64,000 nt of DNA from Isoetes taiwanensis (GCA_021234155.1 JAJEKV010000065.1:4397594-4461593), one strand, 5' to 3'; counted from the first letter of the stretch, positions 23,640-34,854 are shown. The notes: generated by a model from the letters alone, not told the origin. A program made the numbers and translations.

Positions 23640-24571
23640 TGGATAAAAAAATTAATTGCATTACCTGGAATCTCCAGGGGATCAATAACAGTATTAAAAG
23701 AGATAGGTTGAAGGTTTGTATTTCAACTCTTAACCCTGACATTCTTTTCATCCAACAGCACAAGATCCATGATGTTAACCACAAGATTATTATACGTCAA
23801 ACTCTCCCTCCAGGGTATGATCTTTGGTCCATTTCTGCTAATGATTCTTCTGCAGGGATAGCTATGATTTGGAGGAACAATCTTAATATCTCGGATATTT
23901 ATATGGTTAATGATAGAAATGGTAGATGGCAGATCATGCTTTGTAATTTATTTAATACTAGAATAGCTTTAGTCAATATTTATGCCTTTCTTAGGTGGTG
24001 ACTTGAATATGGTAACTAATGAGTTTATGAAGAACAAAAACTTTAGAGCCTCTGGGAGCTCAAGAAAAGAATGCTTGGAGGAGCCTGATCAGTGGTCATA
24101 ACTTGATGCTGGCTAGGACGAAGCCCAATTCTTATAGTTGGACAGATAAGAGAAGTGATCCTACCCTTTGCCTTCATGACAGATTTTACCTTTCGGAGAA
24201 TCTTTGGAACTATAGTAATAGGGTCTGTAACCTGGAGGGATACACTCTCTCTGACCACTACCCTCAGCAATTGATTATCTCTGATAATAATGTGATCAAG
24301 AGAAAAAGACTTATTTTAAGTTGAATACTAATTTGTTGGATCAAGAAGATTTCATAGACAGGCTCCAACAGGTTATTTCCAGGTATCCGAAACCCAATGG
24401 CTCCTCTGGCTGGATGTTCTGGTGGATTATGGTCTCCAAAGCAATCAAGAATTGGCTTAAGGAATGGGGCAAAGGGGTTCACAAGCAGAAGATGGCAGCT
24501 CTCCAGAATCTTAGGGATATCCTTCCCCAGGCTGCTGAGTCAGTAAAGGACAACATTAGAGCAGAGATTGA
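23639..24571 (+). pseudogene. LINE-A ORF2, apurinic-type endonuclease domain, broken
   Basis: The start ATG at 23639 overlaps the ORF1 stop. The frame begins with CITWNLQGIN, the N-terminal motif of LINE endonucleases. The usual QE(H/T)K metal-binding position reads QQHK here, so the catalytic glutamate is replaced. DRFYLSE and the SDHYP motif appear downstream in shifted frames (24,001-24,324). The reading frame then continues up to the copia insertion at 24572. It normally nicks target DNA. The glutamate change and the frameshifts make this copy inactive. Confidence 0.8.
24567..24571 (+). repeat. Copia target site duplication (ATTGA), left
   Basis: ATTGA directly before the 5' LTR is repeated at 30240-30244 directly after the 3' LTR. 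Confidence 0.9.
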
Positions 24572-25268
24572 TGTTAATGTTTGGTCAGCTTAGGGTTGAT
24601 AACAAAGTGCATGATTGCCTTCTCAAAAGTTGCAAATTCATAGTTGCAGCTCAACAAATTTGGAGCCTAAGGTTTATTCAACTTTTGAAGTGTTTATTCT
24701 TAGTTTTGTTAAACCTAAGGTTCAATGGTTGAACAAAAGCCGATTTCTTCTAGTGGGCATGTGGGATAATAGCAGAGGAGCCGATTTACTCACGTATGCC
24801 TGTGGGATAATGTAGAACACGGTTTCTCTAAGTTTAGCAGGTTGATCTGACTGGATACCTCTCCCTACACTGCCGGAATGAAGATATATATGCTTAAGGA
24901 GGAGCTAGCAGAAGGCACGGGCAAGCACAGAGAGATTTGGAGCCGGATTACCTAAGGCAGAGTTCGTGGTCAACCTAGCTACAGTATTTTGGTCAATACT
25001 GTAGCTACAGTAACAATGCTACAGTGATTTCTATGGTTTACTAGTTTAAGTTGTTATTTAAATCATCTAGACAAAGACTACTATGATCATGAAGTGATTA
25101 TATGATTATTTCTAGATGATTTTCACTTGAACTATTGCTTGTACTTGTTTTTCAATAGACTTGGGATTAGAGACCACCTTTTGGCTCCCAAGGTTGAATA
25201 AAGATTTGTGAAACAAGTAGTCTTTCAAGTTATCTTGCTAGGCATATTAGGAAGCACTTTTTCTAACA
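24572..25268 (+). repeat. Copia 5' LTR (697 bp)
   Basis: It starts TGTTAATG and ends CTAACA, directly before the primer site. Near 24,965-25,025 it contains several GCTACAGT repeats. GAATAAAG at about 25,197 is a candidate poly(A) signal. Confidence 0.95.
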
Positions 25269-25270
25269 AT

Positions 25271-25283
25271 TGGTATCAGAGCC
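25271..25283 (+). other. Copia primer binding site (initiator tRNA-Met)
   Basis: TGGTATCAGAGCC lies two bases after the 5' LTR. It matches the 3' end of plant initiator tRNA-Met, the usual primer of plant copia elements. Confidence 0.95.
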
Positions 25284-25290
25284 AGCAGAC

Positions 25291-26230
25291 ATGTCTAGCA
25301 GATTTGGAGCTAGTCTTTTGAATCAGGTGGAGGTTTACAAAGGTGGACCTGGCTTCCAAGTATGGAAGGACGCCATGATCCATATTTTGGAAGTAGAAGA
25401 TCTTTGGGAACTGGTAGATCCTACCAGTCAAGTGGCTGTAAGCACTGGAGCTTTGGTGAGATCTGGTTCAGCAGAATCAGTGGTAGGAGGAGCAGGCAAA
25501 TCCTCTGAAGGTGCGAGCCACGACAGAAGTGGAACAGCCAGGAGGCGAGGGGGCAAGTACCCTGGCTGGAGCAGCTAGTGCAGGAAAATCAATACAAGCA
25601 AAAATTAAAGAAGCTCAAGGTATTATTTCTTGCAAAGTTAGTCCTACTATTAGATTGAAATTGAGATCTCTTAGTCCTAAGGACATGTGGAAATTCTTAT
25701 TGAGTCACTTTGTGAAGAAAAACAAATTCACAAATGGATTTATTAGAAAATGAGTTAAGGAATTTGAAAATCACAGAAGAGGAAGATGTAGTTGAATTCT
25801 TTAACAAGTTTGATAATATGATAGCAGACCTAGCTGGAGCAGGTACTATCATATCTGAAAGGAGCCAAGTACTTCAAATTTCTAGAGCCATAAGTGATAA
25901 TGAAAACTTGGCCTTGTTTGTTAGAAATACATGTAAAACTAAAGAAGAGGCTAAAAATCTACTAAGAACAGTGGGAACAGAAAAAAAAAATTCAGAGGAG
26001 CGAAGTCAAGAAAACCCCAAGTTTTAATGATCAAGAAAAAGAAAGGGGTGTATGCTATTATTGCCATGAGCAGGGCCATTATAAAAATGAATGCCCTAAA
26101 TTAAGAAAAGAAAAGGAGTTTAACTGTTTTAATTGTGGAGGGAGAGGGCATATGGCTGCAAAATGCCCTACTCCTAAGAACTCTGGAAGAGGAAGGGGAA
26201 GCAGTTCAAATAGAGGTCGAGGAAGGAATA
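25291..26230 (+). pseudogene. Copia gag, frameshifted
   Basis: The ATG at 25291 is the first after the primer site and starts MSSRFGASLL. Gag-like sequence (VWKDAMIHILEVEDLWELV, then LRSLSPKDMWKFLL and DVVEFFNKFDNMIADLAG) runs through three frames, changing near 25,510 and 25,740. It stops at about 26,027 after a run of ten A residues. Two CCHC zinc knuckles follow in a further frame: CYYCHEQGHYKNEC (about 26,053) and CFNCGGRGHMAAKC (about 26,125). Gag forms the particle and binds element RNA. Confidence 0.85.
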
Positions 26231-29200
26231 CAAAAAAAACATTTGTAGCCCGAGAGGTTGAAGAAAAGAACAAAGCTGAGATTGGTGATTCAGATGAAGA
26301 GGTAACCAATGCTTTTGCTGTTGTTCATGAAAATCATAATCCTGACAACTCTGATTTGTTTGTAGTTGATTCTGGAGCTGAAAGATCAGTAGTAAAGTCA
26401 ACTGAGATGCTTAGAAATTTGTCTACCACAAACTCTAAGCAAATTCAAGTTGGAAATGGAACTCTAACTGAGATTCAGGGTAAAGGATTATTACAACTTG
26501 AAGATCCGGGGGAACATTGTAAATATAGAAGATGTGTTATGTGTGCCAGTTATTATTAAGAATCTGATTTCTGTGAGTCAGCTTGTTGACTTGGGGTACA
26601 AAATTACTTTTGACTCCAAAGAATGTAATGTTCTTATGAATGGAACTCTGAAATTTCGAGCAAGGAGGATGGGGAATTTATTTCAAATGCATGGTCTTAT
26701 GGCAAACAATGTAAACATAATTCAAGAAGCAGATTTGGAATTATGGCATAACAGACTAGCACATACACATTATCACAATCTAAGAACTTTACAAAAGCTT
26801 GGAGTTATAAACTGCAGTGACTCAGGAAAGGAAGATCCGTTATGTGAAGGGTGTGCAGTTGGGAAATTGAATAGACTACCTTTCAAAAGAAGGGAATCAA
26901 AGACAACACAAGTTTTAGAACTTATTCATACAGACCTATGTGGCCCCTTGAATGTAAGAAGTAGGACAAATCATAGATATTTCATTACATTCATTGATGA
27001 CTATAGCAGAAAATGCACAATCTATTGTTTGACAAGAAAATCTCAAGCTTTACAAGCATTCAAACAATTTGTGACTGAAGTTGAAAGAGAAACTGGTCTA
27101 AAAGTCAAATGTGTTAGATCTGACCGAGGAGGAGAATACCTGTCACAAAAGTTCAGAAGTTTTTGCATTAATCATGGCATCAAAAGACAACTAACTTGCA
27201 GATTTAGTCCTCAACAAAATGGGACTGCTGAAAGGAAAAATAGGACAATTTTGGATGCAGTAAGGGCAATGCTTAAACAAAGTGGTTTACCAAGAAACTT
27301 ATGGGAGGAGGCTTTGAGAACTGCAATCCGAATTCAAAACATGTTACCATCTGCAAGTATAAAAGGTAAGATACCTAATCTAGTTTGGAATACAAATGAA
27401 AGATTAAATTTTGACTGGCTCAAAACATATGGTTGTTTATGTTATGTACACAAGCCAATAGAATTGAGAAAGAAGTTGGATGATAAAGCAGAGATAGGCT
27501 TTTTGGTGGGATATGATACTGAATCCAAAGGCTACAGAATTTTTATGCCAGAAAAGCAAACCATTATTATTAGCAGAGACGTCTTATTTAATGAAAAAGT
27601 TGTCTATAAAGATAGATACAAAAAGGGAGTCAAAATCCAGGAGCAAAATTCTGATGTAAATGAGAATAAGATAGGTCTGGATGATGATGAAGATAATGAA
27701 AAGAATGATGTCTCTGACACTTGTTCGCATACAAAGGAGCATATAAGTCAAAAAACTGGTACCAAATAGAGAATATACCTGAGGCAGAAAATGTTCAAGA
27801 AAATATTGGAAGGAAAAGAAGAACTCAAGCTCAAAGATTAATTGAGAAGGCAGGGTTAGGAGAAATGCAATATGGAAGAACTGAAGGAGGTAGAAGCAGA
27901 CGAATTGAAAAGAAAAAAGAGGAAGAGGAAATACCTTATGAACAAATTATGACTATTCTAGAAAATGAGCTAATACCAGAAACTTTTGAAGAAGTGCAAA
28001 ATAGTGTGAATAAAATTGAATGGTTAAAAGCCATGGAAGATGAGTTGACATCTTTTGAAGATACAAAAACCTATGATCTTGTCAAATCAGAAAAAGGGAA
28101 AAATATTATTGGAAGCAAGTGGATCTTCAGAATAAAACAAAATCCTGATGGTACAAGAAAATACAAAGCTAGGTTAGTAGCACAAGGATTCACTCAAAAA
28201 AGGGGAAGAGATTATGAGGAGACATACTCTCCAATTGTCAAACTTACTAGCATTAGAATCCTTTTGGCAATGGCAAATGCTCTAGGTTTGGAACTACATC
28301 ACATGGATGTGAAAACTGCTTTCTTAAATGCTATTCTTGAAGAAGAAGCATACATGAAACAGCCACCTGGATTTGAAAAGGATAAAAACATGGTCTGGAA
28401 ATTAAACAGGGCAGTCTATGGTCTAAAACAATCCCCAAGAGAATGGTATTTATGCATGGACCATTTCTTGAAGGAACAAGGGTTTGAAAAATTGAAAAAT
28501 GATGGAAACCTATACAGATTTGAAAAGGAAGATAATTTTTGCATCATTGCACTTTATGTGGATGATTGCATTATGGTAGCAAACTCTATGAGATTATTGG
28601 ATGAATGCAAAAATATTCTGAAATCACGTTTTCAAATGACTGATCTTGGTGAGTTGAAGAAATTTCTAGGAATAGATGTGATCAGAAACAAACAAGAAAA
28701 GACATTAAAGTTGAGCCAAAGTAAACATGTGGAAAACATGCTGGAGAGATTTAATCTGGAAAATGCAAATGCAGCAAAAATTCCAATGCTACCAGGCCAC
28801 AGGTTGACTGACAATCAAGAACAAACTGACAAAGAAATAGCAGACATGGAATTCATTCCTTATAGGGCATTAGTTGGTCATTTTACTATACTTGGCAAAT
28901 AGTACCAGGCCCGATATAGCATATCAAAGGAATATATTAAGTAGAAAATGTCATAATCCCACTAAGGAACACTTTGAAGCCGGAAAACGAGTGCTCAAAT
29001 ACTTGAAAGGTACTTTTCGGAATCATGGAATTTGTTATACCTCTGACAATTTGAAATTATTTGCATATAGTGATGCAGATTGGGGAGGTGACTTGGAATG
29101 TAGAAAGTCCACTTCGGGTTATGCAATTTTTCCGGCCGGAGGAGTCGTTACTTGGAGATGCAAAAAGCAAATCGACCATAGCCATGAGTTCTCGGGCCGA

Positions 29201-29526
29201 AGCGAGAATATGCACCGCCCTCTCTAGTAGCCAAGGAGATTGCTTGGTTAAAAAGGCTATTAAATGAATTAAACTGTGAACAGGTTGAAGCCACTGAAAT
29301 CTTCACAGATAGTCAGAGCTGCATTGCAATAGTGAAAAACCCAGTTGCACATGAGAGAACAAAGCATATTGAGCTCAACATCCACTTCATCAGAGATTTA
29401 GCAGAAAAGAAGGTTATTCAAATGAGGTATATAAAGACTGGAGATCAAACAGCTGATATCTTAACTAAAGCTCTGGCAGAAAATAAATTTAAGCAGTTCA
29501 GAAACTATCTTAATGTTATCAACTAA
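26231..29526 (+). pseudogene. Copia pol: protease, integrase, reverse transcriptase, RNase H, frameshifted
   Basis: The domains come in copia order. Protease: VVDSGAE near 26,365. Pre-integrase zinc finger: HNRLAH...CEGCAVGK at 26,750-26,870. Integrase core: the D of HTDLCGP, the D of SDRGGEY and the E of GTAERKN. Reverse transcriptase: from about 27,990, with the KTAFLNA region and YVDD at 28554-28565. RNase H: ending near 29,526 with FTDSQSC, HIELNIHFIRD and DQTADILTKAL. The frame changes near 26,520, 27,750, 28,890 and 29,150-29,230, so no full polyprotein can be made. The 423-codon integrase frame and the 393-codon reverse-transcriptase frame are otherwise clean. Confidence 0.95.
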
Positions 29527-29530
29527 TGAA

Positions 29531-29542
29531 GCTGAGGAGGAG
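29531..29542 (+). other. Copia polypurine tract
   Basis: A purine-rich stretch (GAGGAGGAG) ends immediately before the 3' LTR, where plus-strand DNA synthesis is primed. Confidence 0.8.
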
Positions 29543-30239
29543 TGTTAATGTTTGGTCAGCTTAGGGTTGATAACAAAGTGCATGATTGCCTTCTCAAAAG
29601 TTGCAAATTCATAGTTGCAGCTCAACAAATTTGGAGCCTAAGGTTTATTCAACTTTTGAAGTGTTTATTCTTAGTTTTGTTAAACCTAAGGTTCAATGGT
29701 TGAACAAAAGCCGATTTCTTCTAGTGGGCATGTGGGATAATAGCAGAGGAGCCGATTTACTCACGTATGCCTGTGGGATAATGTAGAACACGATTTCTCT
29801 AAGTTTAGCAGGTTGATCTGACTGGATACCTCTCCCTACACCGCCGGAATGAAGATATATATGCTTAAGGAGGAGCTAGCAGAAGGCACGGGCAAGCACA
29901 GAGAGATTTGGAGCCGGATTACCTAAGGCAGAGTTCGTGGTCAACCTAGCTACAGTATTTTGGTCAATACTGTAGCTACAGTAACAATGCTACAGTGATT
30001 TCTATGGTTTACTAGTTTAAGTTGTTATTTAAATCATCTAGACAAAGACTACTATGATCATGAAGTGATTATATGATTATTTCTAGATGATTTTCACTTG
30101 AACTATTGCTTGTACTTGTTTTTCAATAGACTTGGGATTAGAGACCACCTTTTGGCTCCCAAGGTTGAATAAAGATTTGTGAAACAAGTAGTCTTTCAAG
30201 TTATCTTGCTAGGCATATTAGGAAGCACTTTTTCTAACA
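29543..30239 (+). repeat. Copia 3' LTR (697 bp)
   Basis: Same length and ends as the 5' LTR, with two base differences seen by eye. It is followed by ATTGA (30240-30244), completing the target duplication. Confidence 0.95.
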
Positions 30240-30244
30240 ATTGA

Positions 30245-31011
30245 AAGGGAAGAGATCAGAATTGCCCAAGGGTGGAGACTTAAGGCCAAGATTAGAGAAA
30301 TTAAGGATGATGTTGCAGACTGGGGCAGACAGATGTATGAGAAATCTGAGGTTCATGTGGTCTTGCCCCATCTATCCCAAAATCAAATCTTTCATGTGGC
30401 AGTTATGGCATAAGGCCCTGGCAATGAATAGTAAGAGATACAGATTACAAATGACCGAATCAGATGTTTGCCCTAGGTGCCTGGGCCAAAAAGAGGATGA
30501 ATGTCACCTATTTAAGAGCTGCATCTGGTCAGAATGGGTGTTGGATTTAGCATCCAATTTTTTGGGCTATGACGTTTTATCTATTAATTCCTTGGACTTT
30601 TTCATGCCTGACAACCCCAATGACTGGAGGATCTATCTGCTATAGAGGATCTGGAAGGGCCGCAATGAGTTCATTTTCAATAACGAAATCATCCACCCAG
30701 AAGCTGTGATCAAGCAGATTAAATATAATATTAATTGGATTAATGCAGCCTTGTGATTCGTTCTTATGGGTTCTCGGTTTATTTCAGGGATCATATTTGT
30801 ACTGGTACGGAAGATCAAATGGAGGAGGACCGACCCTAATACCAACATGGAGTGGATCAAGGTGTTCGGCCCGCCGAACCTGTATGGTCACGAAGAACCC
30901 TGCTTATGTAACTGCTGCTGTGACCAGAACTATGACATCAGAAGAACCCTTTTATGTGGAGCCAAAGATAACAGAGGAAGATTCATGGAACATCTCAGGG
31001 GAACTCGGTAG
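30245..31011 (+). pseudogene. LINE-A ORF2 C-terminal part with zinc-finger domain
   Basis: The first 90 bases continue the ORF2 frame broken by copia. A frame change near 30,345 then leads straight into the zf-RVT domain typical of plant LINEs: PKIKSFMWQLWHKAL, then CPRCLGQKEDECHLFKSC, then WKGRNEFIF after a stop at about 30,645. Everything between endonuclease and zinc finger, including the YADD polymerase, is gone. A further short frame (30,766-31,011), cysteine-rich near CLCNCCC, has no recognised function and may belong to the LINE 3' region. Confidence 0.75.
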
Positions 31012-31150
31012 GTCATGAATTAACTGTCTTTATCCTTCATATACTCTTTTTATATGAGTGATAAGGGTTATACTTCCCTGTAAAAAGTTAAAAGTAAATT
31101 TTGTAACCTTATTTATATATAATATACATATCGGCCTTCAATCAAAAAAA

Positions 31151-31165
31151 GAGTGTACAAAAGAA
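31151..31165 (+). repeat. Target site duplication of LINE-A, downstream copy
   Basis: Exact repeat of 20945-20959, immediately after the A7 tail at 31144-31150. Confidence 0.9.
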
Positions 31166-31639
31166 AGAAGAAAGCAAGATAATAACAAGAGCAAGCAACA
31201 AGGGTGGAGACAAGGAAGCTATTGTGGCAGAGCTTGTAGCAACGGAAGTTGTAGGCGCAGCTGCTTCAACGTTTGCTGCAAAAGCCTGGCCAGCATCGCA
31301 GTGTCCAGGGTACCCTCATATAAAATACCAAGTACCTGCCCGATTTAGTTTGATACTATTCATTCGAAGTATTCCTGCATGCATCATAGTTCTGCTTCGA
31401 TACCACCATCACGTTGTGCATGCCTTTGGTATAATTGAACACTGCAATATGCATGAACCCAAATCAGTTTGTCGTCCACATACTTAGTACACAGAAGTAA
31501 AGATAAAAAACTTACACAGGGTGTCTCCTAAAGCCCCCATAAATTGTCACAGCAAGTTATCACTAAGGCGATATGTTGAATTGATGGGCTGTTGCAACAT
31601 AAAACCAAAGGCAAAAACAATATAGAGCAATCAATTTAC

Positions 31640-33307
31640 CTGCATACGTTTTGGACTCCTAACTTCAAAAGAGGCACTGGTACTAAAAGAGGTATAACCA
31701 ATAGGACCTGTGAGCAGGGTAGCCCTTAAGCCCAAATTTTCATAGGTGTAATTTAGAATGTGAGGCGAATCTTAGTTTTTTTCGATTAGTTATGTTGGCG
31801 ATTTTGTTTTGGGCTTCAATTTGAGTTGTAGCAACCTTGGCGAATCTTTCATCCATCAAGCGATGGAATATATACTTTTTTCTCAAGTAAAATTTGGGTC
31901 TACAATATATATTTGTTATGTCCGTATACAGTTGTAAGCGTAATGCTCACATAATGAATATACATGTTACCAGACATCGGCATATGTGTCTTCACAAGAG
32001 AAAGGCCAAGCTGATTAGTGTCAACAATAAAAACGTAAATTACACCCATCTAGTAGTACCCTAAGGCATTAATTTTTATTGGACCCTAAATTTACCTTCA
32101 TTGTGACACCCCTAATTGAGCGATAAAATGCTTAGATATTGTATTTTCTAAATGACTAGATAATGGTGCCTAAACCCTAGATTTCTACCACGATATTTGA
32201 CATCATTCGTCACCAATTTGAAGAGTTTGATCATGTCATAAGGATGTTTGTGCAACAATTGAATTGAGCAGTTGATAATTAAAATATAGGAGACAGACAA
32301 TCATATACATCATGTATTACCTAGATTGGTTGCACGTACAATAGAAATAATCATGATAACAAAAAATAGAAAAAATTAATAGCCAAGATAAGGTACGGTT
32401 GCTCCCTTGTTCGGTTTATTGGCTAGTCCATTGGGTTAGCAACTAAGAGATCTTGTGTTCAAGTCTCTGGGGGTCCGTCATATGTCCTCATGGATGCTGC
32501 CAATGTGGCATGACGTAAAAATACTATCTATCTATCTATCTATCTATCTAAAATGTAAGAAAATCAATTGCCTCATAACCAAATCAAGAGGGCAAGTATT
32601 CTGATAAAATGAGTAAGCAAACCAACTATAACTACTCTACAACATACCTCGTAGCCCTTATCTGATTGTAAATCTCAATAGCTCCACGCTAAGGGCTAAA
32701 CAACAACAAGTGCACAAACTTAGTCGAGGCCGTGAATCCTTGAGCATCTATAGTCTGTGAAATCTCTCCAACCTTCACAAGTGGCAAACCTGTTGCAAAA
32801 AAGGGGGTAAGTTCTGAAAAGGAAGTGTACCTGGATTTAAGGCATACGGGGGACTCTATAGAAACCAGTTATAAATGTGAAATCAAAAGGGCCTAGAAAT
32901 TGAAAAACCTACGTTTAAATCTATTTTCCATCAAGCAATTGAAGTGCTTCTGTAGGGGCAGGTGTAGGATTCTTTGCTTCAAGCTGATTAATGAGTTCTA
33001 TAATCCATGCACGGGTTTCACTGGTACCTTTCAACCCAAGTTCAGAACCAGCAAGAGAGTCTATTAGTGCCCTCTTCAACCTTAACACATCCGCAGACTT
33101 TTCTAGAGTTGCAGTTGCAGTTATAGCTGCAGTATAAGGATCTTCAGTATTTCCTTCCCATTCATTATCTGCCACAGCTGAAACTGCCAAATTTTTACAA
33201 GCAGTAGAACCGGAGCCCAATTCTAAATGAGGGAAAACGAGTGCTTCTTTAAATGAAATTGTAGCGCCTCTTGCGAGAGGCAACAGGGGCCTCACTGCAA
33301 CATCCAT
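31640..33307 (-). pseudogene. Plastid fibrillin (PAP/fibrillin family) gene fragment
   Basis: Exon 1 (33307-32921, ATG start) encodes 129 residues. The N-terminus resembles a transit peptide, followed by the start of the PAP_fibrillin domain: LKRALIDS, ELGLKGTSE, INQLEAKNPTPAPTEAL, LLDGK. The next codons are TAG, ATT and TAA where the family has Trp-Ile-Leu, so the reading breaks. Exon 2 begins at 32789 after TTGCAACAG and reads GLPLVKVGEISQTIDAQGFT. Exon 3 (31707-31640) reads GPIGYTSFSTSASFEV and RSPKRMQ, with good splice sites (CACAG, GTAAAT). C-terminal exons are not found on either side of LINE-A. Fibrillins are plastoglobule and thylakoid lipid-binding proteins. The likely state is a decaying copy, though exons 1 and 3 are well kept. 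Confidence 0.75.
32405..32550 (+). repeat. SINE-like tRNA-related block followed by an (ATCT) microsatellite
   Basis: GGTTAGCAACTAAGAGATC with GTGTTCAAGTCTCTGGG resembles the 3' half of a tRNA, with an internal promoter B box. A tetranucleotide run (CTAT repeated, 32524-32550) follows 60 bases on. This may be a SINE inside a fibrillin intron; no second end was defined. Confidence 0.4.
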
Positions 33308-34362
33308 GACTCTGGCTAATGTAGCTATAGCCCTTTCTCATGCCACTGTCATTGCCGGAGGGGATTACATAGCTAAAATCCCAAACAATCTCTACCGTCA
33401 AAACATCCCAAACAATCTCTGTCGTCTAAGTGTCACTGAGCGTCACAAAAACCCTAAAAAAGCCCAGGCAATCACAACCGCGTACATAGAATATTTTATG
33501 GCATATTATACTCAGAACAAATCGAGGCCTTCTATACATCACTCCACCCTCCAACAAGAGGGTTGCCCTCTACGAGCAACCCAAATGTGGAAATTTGGCC
33601 CTTTTAAACTACGATTTTTGTTTTAAGGATGAAAGCAAATTTGATTAATATAATTTAAGCTAGGAATTGTCTAGGGTATGGTCGCAATGTTTTGCGCACT
33701 TAAGAGACAAACTTAAAAATAGAAGTGCGGTCACCAAAATCTTAAAAACATGTTTTTTGGATTATCTAACATGTTTCTATTTCATGTGAACAAAAAATCG
33801 CCTGATTCTGACATGTCTACAAAAAGTTATAGGTAGAAGAGGAGGGGGGCTGATGGCCCCCTCCATGAGGCGGGTCCCCTTCCTAGCGCACAAGGGGTTT
33901 CCATCAACTTTTGTGAAGCTTTTCAAGAGATTTAAGAGGCAAACATGGCAGATGTCTACATCCTCAAAAAACTCTTTCAAATAGCTTTCAAATACACGCG
34001 TCCATGTGCTAAACAGAGATGGGAAAGGGAAGTTATGACACTTTCAGTGAGGAGCCCATAAATCGTGGGGGATGGGCCCATAAATCGTGGTGGATGGGCC
34101 TTGTTATCATGACATCAAATCTTATAGCCAGAGATTTTAACGGCCTGCAACATATATTCAAAGGCAAATGAGGTCCCCTTATATAGACTAGGGTTGCCTA
34201 GGTTTCTGTGCCGGAACTGCCTGCTCAGAAAAATCTATGTTCTAAGAGCTATAGGTGTCCAATCTAGCTAATATGAAGTGGTAATCTAACTAGAACAAGT
34301 CAAGAAACATACTAGAGTAGTTTGTTGGGCAAAATTTAGACAATATTGGGTCGAATACAAGT
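33308..34362. other. Fibrillin upstream region and unrecognised DNA
   Basis: The first few hundred bases are upstream of the fibrillin ATG on the minus strand. No gene is recognised further on. Near 34,053-34,100 a 23-base block containing CCCATAAATCGTGG is present twice in tandem. Confidence 0.4.
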
Positions 34363-34850
34363 GACTCGGGTTACTCCTCGCGGAAGGGCTCTGCGTTCTC
34401 GACGCAAGGACGTTTTGCGCGGAGTGACCCGAGTGGGTCAAACTTGGTAGTTCTACAACCTTGTGGGCAAATTTAAAATAGTAGAATGCAAGGCTTGCTC
34501 TAATCTAGGGTATTTAGCAACTTATCTCATGTTAATCTAGCAAGTAGAAGTACTAAAATGGGCGACTCAGGTTACTCCGCATGGAACGGCTCTGCGTTCG
34601 CGATGCAGGGGGCTTTTACATGGAGTGACCCGAGTGGGCCAATTTTGTCTAATTTTGGTAGTTTTGACAAATTTAAGTTGCTAGGATGCAAGATTTAGCT
34701 AACTCTAAAAAATCTAACAATTTTCTTATGATAATTCATCAATTTTTAAGTACAAAATAGGTCGACTCGGGTTATTCCGTGCAGAACGGCTCTGCGTTCG
34801 CGATGCAGGGGGCTTTTGCGTCGAGTGACCCAAGTAGGTCAATTTTGACC
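34363..34850. repeat. Three tandem copies of a 200-bp unit, each with a GC-rich hairpin
   Basis: Units start at 34363, 34564 and 34764 (spacing 201 and 200). Each begins GACTCGGGTTACTCC or a close variant. About 65-75 bases later each carries the complementary GGAGTGACCCGAGT, so each can fold. The loop holds GGCTCTGCGTTCGCGATGC or a variant. The AT-rich filler between hairpins is less conserved. The array ends directly at the gypsy target site. Confidence 0.8.
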
Positions 34851-34854
34851 TAAA

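Larger units (their letters stand above)
24572..30239 (+). mobile_element. Ty1/copia LTR retrotransposon inserted in LINE-A
   Basis: The element is complete in outline: two 697-bp LTRs, initiator-Met primer site, gag and pol, polypurine tract and a 5-bp target duplication (ATTGA). Total length is 5,668 bp. By eye the LTRs differ at only two positions (24822/29793 G-A and 24871/29842 T-C), both transitions, so insertion is recent. The internal coding region nevertheless changes frame many times. It was therefore probably copied by proteins from another element, or the frame changes are assembly errors. Pol order (protease, integrase, reverse transcriptase, RNase H) is that of copia. Confidence 0.95.
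20960..31150 (+). mobile_element. LINE-A retrotransposon (L1-like), decayed and interrupted by a copia element
   Basis: The insertion is bounded by a 15-bp target duplication and ends in seven A residues. Without the copia insertion it is about 4.5 kb long. The order is a short leader, a 128-codon frame, an ORF1 with a DUF4283-like domain, an ORF2 endonuclease, the break by copia, then the zinc-finger C-terminal part of ORF2. The entire reverse-transcriptase core is absent, so an internal deletion of perhaps 2 kb must have occurred. It lies just beyond exon 3 of the fibrillin fragment, in reverse orientation to it. Confidence 0.85.

Noticed and set aside
31224-31487. Plus-strand frame after the LINE, rich in Ala and Val
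   Set aside because: No family match. It lies within the fibrillin gene region on the opposite strand and has no splice or start context.
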